In this document: in pieces, positions 5,779 to 11,530 of the stretch
How positions within the stretch are numbered: the first letter of the stretch is position 1
How the letters are laid out: every line of letters begins with the position of its first letter
NCBI GenBank assembly: GCA_964614855.1
Contig: CAZTMX010000084.1
Location: 1-11,530 of the forward strand
Origin: CAWJHE01 sp964614855
GTDB taxonomy: Bacteria > Chloroflexota > Anaerolineae > Anaerolineales > UBA4823
DNA length: 11,530 nucleotides
Direction of reading: 5' to 3'
Notes under the pieces: generated by a model
Seen by the model: only the letters and a program-made list of their open reading frames with translations
What the model was told of the DNA's origin: nothing
Databases searched by the model: none
Made by a program: the position numbers and the translations under genes

Positions 5779-7107
5779 CTACAGGGGTAAAGTGAAGGTG
5801 AAGCGGCTGCCGGTATTGTCTTCCCCCGGCTCCACCCAAATTCTACCGCCGTGCTTTTCAACTGCCAGGCGGCAGTAGGTCAGACCCAGGCCGAAACCGC
5901 GCCGCTGGCGCTGCTCGCCGCTTGCTTGGGTAAAGCGCTCGAAAATGCGCTGGCGGTCGATCTGCGGAATGCCGGGGCCGCTGTCCATAACGCTGACTGC
6001 CACTACTTCCGGCAGCAACTGGGCTTTAATGGTCAGGGTTCCATCGTCGGGGGAGAATTTCAAGGCGTTATCCACCAGGTTGATGAGCACACGTTCCAAT
6101 ACTTCCCGGTCGCCTGGTATTGGCGGCAGTTCAGGGTCGATGCGCAACTGGATGTCGATCCCTTTGCGATCCAATGCTGAAATCTGGTCGACGATATCCA
6201 GGATCATCTTACCCAGGTCAATTTGCGATGTTCTGAATTCCGCCTCGCCGGCTTCGAGCCGCGAGACTTCCAGCAAGGTATCCACCAGGCGCTGCAAGCG
6301 TTCAACGCCGTGCTGGGAGATTTGCATCAGTTGTGAATTGGCTTGCAGTATCTCAACCGGCAGGGTCATGGACAGCATCTTCAGCGAAACGGCGATAGCG
6401 CTCAAGGGGTTGCGAAGATCGTGGATGATCAGCTCGCTGGTTTCTTGCTGCAAGCGCTGTAATTCTTCCAGGCGTTGATTTTCGTCTTGTAACGCCGATA
6501 CCTGGTTTATGAGCTTTTTCTCGCTCAGATCGCCTGTGCTCAAGGCTTCATTCGTTTTGCGCAGGCGCGAGCTAAGTGTCTCCATGATGGATAAGCCAAC
6601 AGATGGGTTCTGGTTGAGCAGCTCCTGAAAATTCTGGCGGTTGATCCCCAACAGGTGCGTATCATCCAGCGAAACGACAGTGGCTGAACGCGGCTGGTTT
6701 TCGAGCAGGGCCATTTCCCCAAAGATTTCTCCCACCCCACGAAAAGCCAGGATTGTTGGCGTTGCCAGTTCGCCTTTGAGGATGGCAACCCGTCCAGCCA
6801 GGATCATAAACATGACATTGCCCGGCTCGCCTTCGCGGAAGATCACCTCGCCAGCCTGGCAGCGACGCTCCATAGTGGACTCGCTCCATTGATCGCGCCT
6901 GGCATAGCTTAGCACGCGCAAAAATAGCTGCGGATCGGTTGTGTCGGTGCTGTGTCCCATCCTGGTTTCTTGGGAAAGCAAATGGGCTAGTTGGGCTGGT
7001 GAGATAATCTTCTCTTTCAAGGCGAGAGTCTCTTCTATTACAAATGCGCTATGCAGGGTTTCGCTGGGTTGTATTTGCCTGCTTTGTGAACCGCTTACAG
7101 GTATCAT
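5779..7107 (-). CDS. cNMP-binding-domain/histidine kinase fusion, cytoplasmic
   Basis: This 442-residue protein has an N-terminal cyclic-nucleotide-binding fold (about 58-185), a heptad-rich linker (about 195-222), a HisKA dimerisation domain and a HATPase_c domain. The CRP-like cassette GEIFGEMALLENQPRSATVV (126-145) keeps the Glu and Arg (R140) that contact cyclic nucleotide in CAP-type proteins. The kinase has the H-box IIHDLRNPLS (H229), N-box NLVDNALKF (N343, N347), G1 DSGPGIP (375-381), F-box FERF and G2 GFGLGL (404-409), so it should be active. No membrane segment is visible, so it should sense an internal signal. No response regulator lies nearby, making it an orphan kinase. The ATG at 7107 lacks a clear ribosome site; the ATG at residue 50 (6960) is an alternative that keeps both domains. 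It lies upstream of the PolB operon on the same strand, but the 111-nt gap holds that operon's own promoter. Confidence 0.88.
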   Translation of the reverse strand: MIPVSGSQSRQIQPSETLHSAFVIEETLALKEKIISPAQLAHLLSQETRMGHSTDTTDPQLFLRVLSYARRDQWSESTMERRCQAGEVIFREGEPGNVMFMILAGRVAILKGELATPTILAFRGVGEIFGEMALLENQPRSATVVSLDDTHLLGINRQNFQELLNQNPSVGLSIMETLSSRLRKTNEALSTGDLSEKKLINQVSALQDENQRLEELQRLQQETSELIIHDLRNPLSAIAVSLKMLSMTLPVEILQANSQLMQISQHGVERLQRLVDTLLEVSRLEAGEAEFRTSQIDLGKMILDIVDQISALDRKGIDIQLRIDPELPPIPGDREVLERVLINLVDNALKFSPDDGTLTIKAQLLPEVVAVSVMDSGPGIPQIDRQRIFERFTQASGEQRQRRGFGLGLTYCRLAVEKHGGRIWVEPGEDNTGSRFTFTLPL

Positions 7108-7197
7108 TTTACGTCAAAAAGCACGAATTTGTTGCGGTTAATAAAGCGAAATTTGAACCGGGTGCAGAGAATCTTTACTTGTTTACAAAAAATTGCC

Positions 7198-7225
7198 TTG
7201 ACAGTCACTTTTAGAATGGTAAACT
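7198..7225 (+). promoter_or_regulatory. Promoter of proS
   Basis: A perfect -35 TTGACA (7198-7203) is followed after 16 nt by TAAACT (7220-7225), 4 of 6 to TATAAT. Transcription would start near 7231-7233, at the edge of the GGAGG (7232-7236) that serves the ATG at 7243, so the leader is very short. The 135-bp gap is shared with the divergent kinase gene, for which I could not find a convincing promoter. Confidence 0.45.
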
Positions 7226-7242
7226 CAACCCGGAGGTACGCC

Positions 7243-9018
7243 ATGAGAATCAGCCAACTTTTCGGTCAGACATTGCGAGAAGCGCCTTCGGATGCCGAAT
7301 GCGCCAGCCACCAGCTTCTGCTGCGTGCAGGCTTCATCCGCCAGTTGGCAGCAGGGGTGTTCAGCTATTTGCCCCTGGCGCGGCGTTCGATGAGCAAAAT
7401 CGAAGCCATCATCCGCCAGGAGATAGAAGCCATCGGTGGGCAAGAGATGACCATGCCGGTAGTCCAACCGGCGGAGTTGTGGAAGGAGACTGGCCGCTGG
7501 CAGCAGATCGACGCGGAAATGGGGCGTTTTAAAGACCGTAATGGCAGAGATATGGTGCTGGCGATGACCCATGAAGAAGTGGTGGCTGACCTGGCGCGCA
7601 AGGAAATCAGATCCTACCGCCAGTTACCGCTTCTGCTCTACCATATCCAGACTAAGTGGCGTGATGACCCGCGGCCGCGTGCCGGGTTGATCCGGGTACG
7701 TGAATTTACCATGAAGGATAGCTACAGCCTTGACCGGGATTGGGAAGGTCTGGATAAGCAGTACCGTGCGCATTACCAGGCATACTTCAGGATTTTTGCC
7801 CGCTGCGGTCTGCCAGTAATAGCGGTGAAGTCGGATACTGGGATGATGGGCGGTAAATTGGCGCATGAGTTTATGTTCCTGACACCGGTGGGCGAAGATA
7901 CGCTGATGATTTGTGATGCATGCGGTTTTTCTGCAAACCGCCAAATTGCGCAGTTTCGCAAGCAATTTCCCCCACCGGTTGAGCCGCTTCCACTTGAGGA
8001 AGTAGAAACCCCGGGCTGTAAATCCATTGCCGACCTGGCAGCTTTCTTGCGAATTGAGAAATCTCAAACTGCAAAGGCGGTGTTCTTGGTCGCAACGCTG
8101 CTCGAAGGTGAAGAGAAGGTTGAAAAATTCTTATTTGTGGTTGTGCGCGGCGATACAGATGTCAATGAAACAAAATTAGCAAATGTGACCGGTGCGAGCG
8201 AATTCCGCCCGGCCACGGATGATGAAATCCGCATGACTGGTGCGGTGCCGGGTTATGCCTCCCCCTTGGGTTTGAAGAATATCCTGGTGGTGATGGATGA
8301 TGCGATCCTGGCTACGCCAAACCTGGTGGCAGGCGCAAACAAGGAAGGCTATCACCTGCGAAATGTTAACTACGGTAGGGATTTTCAGGCCGACCTTGTG
8401 GCGGATATTGTCTCTGCCCAGGAAGGTGACGGATGCCCGCAGTGCGGTGCGCCTTTGAGGGCCGAGCGCGGGGTGGAAGTGGGAAATATCTTTAAACTGG
8501 GTACAAAATACAGCGATGCCCTGGGCTGCAGCTATCTGGATGAAACAGGCCAGGCCCAACCGGTGGTGATGGGCTCTTACGGCATCGGTATCGGGCGTTT
8601 ATTAGCGTGTGTCGCCGAAGCGTATCACGATGATTACGGGCTGGTATGGCCTGTGACGATCACCCCATTCCAGGTGCACCTGGTTATGCTGCGGGGCAAA
8701 GGCTCTTCGGAGACGGAAATCCAGGCAGAAAGTATCTATCAGGATTTGCAGGCAGCGGGCCTGGATGTTCTGTACGATGATCGGGCAGAAAGCCCGGGTG
8801 TCAAGTTCAACGATGCCGATCTTATCGGCATCCCCTTGCGCCTGACGGTAAGTGAGCGGGCGTTAAAAGCCGGTGGGGTGGAGTATAAGCTGCGTCAAAA
8901 TGCGGAAAAAGAAATCCTGCCTGTGGAGAGCGTGGTCGAGCGCATCAAGATGGATTTGGCAAGATTGAGGGCAGAACTTGAGCACAATGCGCTGCTGGGA
9001 AGAGATCCTGATTTTTAA
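7243..9018 (+). CDS. proS: Prolyl-tRNA synthetase, bacterial type with editing domain
   Basis: This cytoplasmic class II aminoacyl-tRNA synthetase charges tRNA-Pro with proline. The 591 residues match the bacterial, E. coli-like form (about 570). Class II motif 1 is in RQLAAGVFSYLPLARR (33-48), motif 2 in RPRAGLIRVREFTMKDSYS (144-162), and motif 3 in GSYGIGIGRLLACVAE (444-459). The insertion at about 255-395 is a YbaK-like cis-editing domain that removes mischarged alanine; QTAKAV carries K278, likely equivalent to the editing lysine of E. coli. Two CxxC pairs (C224/C227 and C398/C401) flank the insertion and may bind metal. The anticodon-binding domain follows from about 475. The ATG at 7243 is chosen over the upstream in-frame start at 7129 because of GGAGG 6 nt before it and because family homology starts at MRISQLFG. 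It is monocistronic and convergent with the GH10 gene, with no clear terminator in the 21-bp gap. Confidence 0.96.
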   Translation: MRISQLFGQTLREAPSDAECASHQLLLRAGFIRQLAAGVFSYLPLARRSMSKIEAIIRQEIEAIGGQEMTMPVVQPAELWKETGRWQQIDAEMGRFKDRNGRDMVLAMTHEEVVADLARKEIRSYRQLPLLLYHIQTKWRDDPRPRAGLIRVREFTMKDSYSLDRDWEGLDKQYRAHYQAYFRIFARCGLPVIAVKSDTGMMGGKLAHEFMFLTPVGEDTLMICDACGFSANRQIAQFRKQFPPPVEPLPLEEVETPGCKSIADLAAFLRIEKSQTAKAVFLVATLLEGEEKVEKFLFVVVRGDTDVNETKLANVTGASEFRPATDDEIRMTGAVPGYASPLGLKNILVVMDDAILATPNLVAGANKEGYHLRNVNYGRDFQADLVADIVSAQEGDGCPQCGAPLRAERGVEVGNIFKLGTKYSDALGCSYLDETGQAQPVVMGSYGIGIGRLLACVAEAYHDDYGLVWPVTITPFQVHLVMLRGKGSSETEIQAESIYQDLQAAGLDVLYDDRAESPGVKFNDADLIGIPLRLTVSERALKAGGVEYKLRQNAEKEILPVESVVERIKMDLARLRAELEHNALLGRDPDF

Positions 9019-9039
9019 CGGTTTGTGCTGCCGGTGGTG

Positions 9040-10224
9040 TTAGTATCCCGCCTGTGGCGCAGTGAGCAATTGCATGATGGCATCGTAAGCGGGTTTGGGG
9101 TTGCCCTCCCGGTCGAACAACAGGGGGGCGTCATCCTTGCCTGTGTAATCCGGTATCCAGGAATAACGATCCGTCAGCCCCCACGTCTCGAACATCTTGC
9201 ATAGTGGATTCGCAAGACAGGCAGAAAAAACAAGGCGATAGACCTTTGCTTGCTCGATCAGTTTATCCTGCGGGGAGCGATCGCTGTATTGCAGCCGCAC
9301 ATCCATCTCAGTGATGTACACCTGCAACCCCAAGTCAGAAAGGCGCTTCATATTCTGCTGTAGTGCATTTTGTTTTACATGCACATCCAGGGCGGTATGC
9401 AGCTGCATCCCCACTGCATGGATAGGGACATTGAGATTAAGCAGCCCCTGCACCAGGGCATACACTGCTTGTGATTTCCGGTTCAAACCTTCGGCGCGCG
9501 ATTCGTTGTAAACCAACAGCGCTTGTGGATCGGCTTCATGCGCCCAGTGGAAAGCCATGGCGATATATTCGGGGCCAATGGTGCGCAGCCAGATGGTATC
9601 CCGCAGGATGCCCTGGTCATCCAGGGCCTCATTGATGACATCCCAGACCTGGATCCGACCTCGATAATGCGTCACGATGGTTTTTACATGCACACACAGG
9701 GTCTCTATCCATTCCTGGCGCGAATACTCTGCCTCCTGGATATAGGGCGGTAATTGCTGCTCCCAAACCAACACATGCCCGTGCACAGCCATGCGGTGCG
9801 CCTCGGCAAAAGCCACAATGGTATCTCCTTTGGAAAAATCATAGCCTTCCACTTCGGGGTGGATCACCTCCCACTTCATATCCACTTCAGGCACCACCAT
9901 ATTAAATTCGCGCACCAGCAGGCTGGCATACTCCGGGTCATCAAGCAGGCTGGCAGCGACAGACGTGCCAACCCACAATCCATGTTTATCAGCCAGCAGT
10001 CGTAAGGTCGGAGCGGAAGCACTTGTGGTCTTGGGGATGGGGAGGCTGGCAAATGGCAGCGTATTTCCTGGGTCGAAAGGGATGATGATTGGAGAACAAG
10101 TGGGAAATTCAGGCGTCTGGGCGGCTGCGGCAGTTTCAGGCGCATTGTCTGCCGCGAGCAAAAACAGGCTCAGGACACAGGCCAGGATAATCCATATCGA
10201 AAGTTGAAAACGATCCGCTTTCAC
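9040..10224 (-). CDS. Secreted GH10 glycoside hydrolase (endo-xylanase-like)
   Basis: The protein has 394 residues from the GTG at 10224. A KADR n-region, a hydrophobic core (about 8-24) and AAAA near 32-35 form a signal peptide, followed by a Pro/Thr/Ser-rich linker to about residue 73 and a GH10 TIM-barrel. The acid/base Glu is in WDVINEA (E199) and the nucleophile in YITEMD (E306). Also kept are VHGHVLVW (H150, W154), GMQLH (Q274, H276) and WGLTDRYSW near the C-terminus. These predict retaining beta-1,4-xylanase activity on plant xylan. Some substrate-side positions differ from typical xylanases: the ENxMKW motif reads EVDMKW (Asn to Val, 114), LVWHSQLP reads LVWEQQLP (His to Glu, 155), and YNDYN reads YNESR. 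Specificity may therefore be shifted. An alternative GTG at 10245 lacks a ribosome site, whereas GGAAAA lies about 9 nt before 10224. No carbohydrate-binding module or sugar transporter is adjacent. Confidence 0.9.
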   Translation of the reverse strand: MKADRFQLSIWIILACVLSLFLLAADNAPETAAAAQTPEFPTCSPIIIPFDPGNTLPFASLPIPKTTSASAPTLRLLADKHGLWVGTSVAASLLDDPEYASLLVREFNMVVPEVDMKWEVIHPEVEGYDFSKGDTIVAFAEAHRMAVHGHVLVWEQQLPPYIQEAEYSRQEWIETLCVHVKTIVTHYRGRIQVWDVINEALDDQGILRDTIWLRTIGPEYIAMAFHWAHEADPQALLVYNESRAEGLNRKSQAVYALVQGLLNLNVPIHAVGMQLHTALDVHVKQNALQQNMKRLSDLGLQVYITEMDVRLQYSDRSPQDKLIEQAKVYRLVFSACLANPLCKMFETWGLTDRYSWIPDYTGKDDAPLLFDREGNPKPAYDAIMQLLTAPQAGY

Positions 10225-10282
10225 TGTTATTTTTCCAGATCCCACACACCAGATGAAGTACAGGGTATCAAATCCCGTTTCG

Positions 10283-10288
10283 ATTATA
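10283..10288 (-). promoter_or_regulatory. Candidate -10 box for the GH10 gene
   Basis: A perfect TATAAT on the minus strand lies 58 nt upstream of the GTG at 10224. No good -35 occurs at 16-18 nt; a TTGACA-like CTGACA is present but only 9 nt away. The divergent promoter for the sigma factor lies about 35 bp to the right. Confidence 0.3.
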
Positions 10289-10321
10289 CACGGATTTGTC
10301 AGGTTTCTTTTTTCTTTGCCC

Positions 10322-10350
10322 TTGTCCCTTTTTCAGGTTTCGAGTAGGAT
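10322..10350 (+). promoter_or_regulatory. Candidate promoter of the ECF sigma operon
   Basis: TTGTCC (10322-10327), a 17-nt spacer and TAGGAT (10345-10350) give a plausible housekeeping-type promoter, with a start near 10357 and a leader of about 45 nt. The 10-mer TTGTCCCTTT at its -35 is identical to that at the PolB-operon promoter, also with 17-nt spacing. No typical ECF-autoregulated AAC-type -35 stood out. Confidence 0.35.
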
Positions 10351-10401
10351 AGAAGATACTGAGCAACCTGAGGACTGGCCCTATCACGAAAGAACCCATT
10401 C

Positions 10402-11010
10402 ATGGATGAAGCCGCACTCATTCAATCTGCACAGAAAGGCGACTTAGACGCTTTCAATCGTCTGGTCCTGGCATACCAGGATATGGTTTACAACCAGGCT
10501 TACCGGATGATCAATGAGATGGATGCAGCAGAGGATGCCACACAGGATGCATTTATCTCTGCATATCGAAATATTAGATCCTATCGAGGGGGGTCTTTCA
10601 AGGCTTGGCTGCTGCGCATCGTCACCAATTCTTGCTACGATGAGTTGAGAAGACGGCAGCGGCGACCGACAACGCCCCTGGAACCGTTGGATCAGGATGA
10701 TGAAGAAATCGAATCGCCGCACTGGCTGGCAGACCCGGGAGAAACACCCGAAGATGCCGCCGAGCGTGCTGAACTCGCGCAGGCTTTACAGCACTGCCTG
10801 GAAGGCCTGGCGCCAGAGTTTCGCGCGGTGGTGATTTTGGTGGATGTCCAGGGCATGGATTACACCGAAGCCTCCGAAGCAGCAGGCGCGCCGCTGGGGA
10901 CAATCAAGAGCAGGTTGGCCCGCGCCCGGCTAAAACTGCGTGATTGTCTGCAAGGTTTCTGGGAACTATTACCCGCTTCCTTTCGTCAATTAGAAGAGAG
11001 TGAAGCATGA
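10402..11010 (+). CDS. ECF (group 4) RNA polymerase sigma factor
   Basis: This 202-residue sigma-70 family protein has only regions 2 and 4, as in ECF sigmas. Region 2 (about 20-90) includes LVLAYQDMVYNQAYR, the acidic DAAEDATQDAFISAYRNI segment that contacts core polymerase, and the -10-recognising FKAWLLRIVTNSCYDELRRR. An acidic linker (about 95-125) follows, then region 4 (about 130-185) with LEGLAPEFRAVVILVDVQGMDYTEASEAAGAPLGTIKSRLARAR, whose helix-turn-helix reads the -35. Length is normal. The ATG at 10402 has only a weak purine-rich site upstream. The stop overlaps the start of the next gene as ATGA, so sigma and anti-sigma are translationally coupled. It is presumably held inactive by that membrane protein until a signal releases it. 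Target genes and signal are not visible. Confidence 0.95.
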   Translation: MDEAALIQSAQKGDLDAFNRLVLAYQDMVYNQAYRMINEMDAAEDATQDAFISAYRNIRSYRGGSFKAWLLRIVTNSCYDELRRRQRRPTTPLEPLDQDDEEIESPHWLADPGETPEDAAERAELAQALQHCLEGLAPEFRAVVILVDVQGMDYTEASEAAGAPLGTIKSRLARARLKLRDCLQGFWELLPASFRQLEESEA

Positions 11011-11530
11011 ATATCAATCTACCCCCTCGAGACTACGAAGCTTTGTCAGCCTACCTGGATGGAGAAATTTCCTCCAGGGATAAAGCGCGTCTGGAGGGGC
11101 GATTGCAGGCGGATGCCGGGTTGTGGCAGGAGTTAAATGAGATGCGCAAAACGCGCATCCTGCTGCGCAGCCAGCCACGCCTGCGCGCGCCGCGTAATTT
11201 CACCCTCACCCCACAAATGGCAGGTATGCGCGCCGCAAGCTCTGCTCGTATGGGAGCATACCCGGTTTTGCGCCTGGCTTCTGTGCTGGCGGCGGTGTTT
11301 TTTGTGCTGGTGCTTGTCGGTGATCTGGTCGGCAGTTCTTTGCAACCTAGCCTGGTCGCCATGTCCGAAACCGGGCAAATGCCAAATGCTTTCCCGGCTA
11401 TGGGTCTGGGCGGCGGTGGAGGGGGATCTGGTGGGGATGCCATCCCGCCGGTTGCAATGGCGCCCATGGAAGCTCAGGATACCGGTGAAGCTGCACTCCA
11501 GCCCGAAGCAACTTTCCAGGCTGCACCAGA
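11007..11530 (+). CDS. Membrane anti-sigma factor, 3' end outside window
   Basis: The 174 visible residues start at an ATG overlapping the sigma factor stop (ATGA) and remain open at the window edge. The N-terminal cytoplasmic part (1-60) has the helical YLDGEISSRDKARLEGRL segment typical of anti-sigma domains, followed by PRNFTLTP (62-69), which I associate with Chloroflexota anti-sigma factors. There is no HxxxCxxC zinc-binding motif, so it belongs to the non-zinc type. One membrane helix lies at about 87-110. The outer part begins Met-, Ala- and Pro-rich, with a run of six Gly plus SGG (134-143), and looks disordered. It should bind and sequester the upstream ECF sigma at the membrane, probably released by regulated proteolysis or conformational change. 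The full length and any sensory C-terminal domain cannot be judged. Confidence 0.88.
   Translation, partial: MNINLPPRDYEALSAYLDGEISSRDKARLEGRLQADAGLWQELNEMRKTRILLRSQPRLRAPRNFTLTPQMAGMRAASSARMGAYPVLRLASVLAAVFFVLVLVGDLVGSSLQPSLVAMSETGQMPNAFPAMGLGGGGGGSGGDAIPPVAMAPMEAQDTGEAALQPEATFQAAP

Noticed and set aside
5851..6478. Overlapping plus-strand open frames opposite the histidine kinase
   Set aside because: These are antisense shadows of a gene with all kinase boxes intact; no start signal or recognisable domain.
7105..7243. Riboswitch or T-box leader before proS
   Set aside because: The promoter lies almost at the ribosome site, leaving about 10 nt of leader, and no T-box-like TGGNACCGCG sequence is visible.
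1..11530. CRISPR arrays, tRNA or rRNA genes, insertion sequences
   Set aside because: No regularly spaced repeats, cloverleaf-like segments, rRNA core sequence, transposase-like protein or paired terminal repeats were seen.

Overview
The window looks like chromosomal DNA of a Chloroflexota bacterium, most likely Anaerolineae. This rests on recognised protein families, not on a marker gene: a zinc-ribbon membrane protein, an anti-sigma factor with a PRNFTLTP segment, a cyclic-nucleotide-domain histidine kinase, and a bacterial B-family polymerase homologue of a type I associate with that phylum. No rRNA, tRNA, CRISPR array, insertion sequence or integrase is visible.

Layout. Positions 1-224 hold a perfect inverted repeat and a probable promoter. 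Then come rarD (EamA-type permease, +) and a three-zinc-ribbon membrane protein (+). Convergent to these is a compact minus-strand operon at 5667-2339. It encodes a RecA-like protein with an eroded P-loop, a 106-residue helical protein, and a B-family DNA polymerase homologue whose exonuclease motifs and motif C are degenerate. Upstream of it, on the same strand, is a cytoplasmic cNMP-binding-domain/histidine kinase fusion. Divergent from the kinase is proS (bacterial-type prolyl-tRNA synthetase with an editing insertion, +). Convergent to proS is a secreted GH10 glycoside hydrolase (-). The window ends with an ECF sigma factor (+) translationally coupled to a membrane anti-sigma factor that runs off the edge.

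How the genes fit together. The three-gene operon is the most interesting part. A RecA-like protein, a small helical protein and a polymerase that seems to have lost normal catalysis resemble in plan the bacterial ImuA-ImuB mutasome (RecA-like protein plus catalytically dead polymerase), but built on a B-family fold. I infer a DNA-repair or damage-tolerance complex; this is not shown. A candidate promoter with almost no leader precedes the operon, and two short palindromes spaced 36 bp apart lie at and upstream of its -35 element, so the operon may be regulated. The sigma/anti-sigma pair is a standard envelope or stress switch whose targets are not visible. The remaining genes look like unrelated housekeeping or accessory functions.
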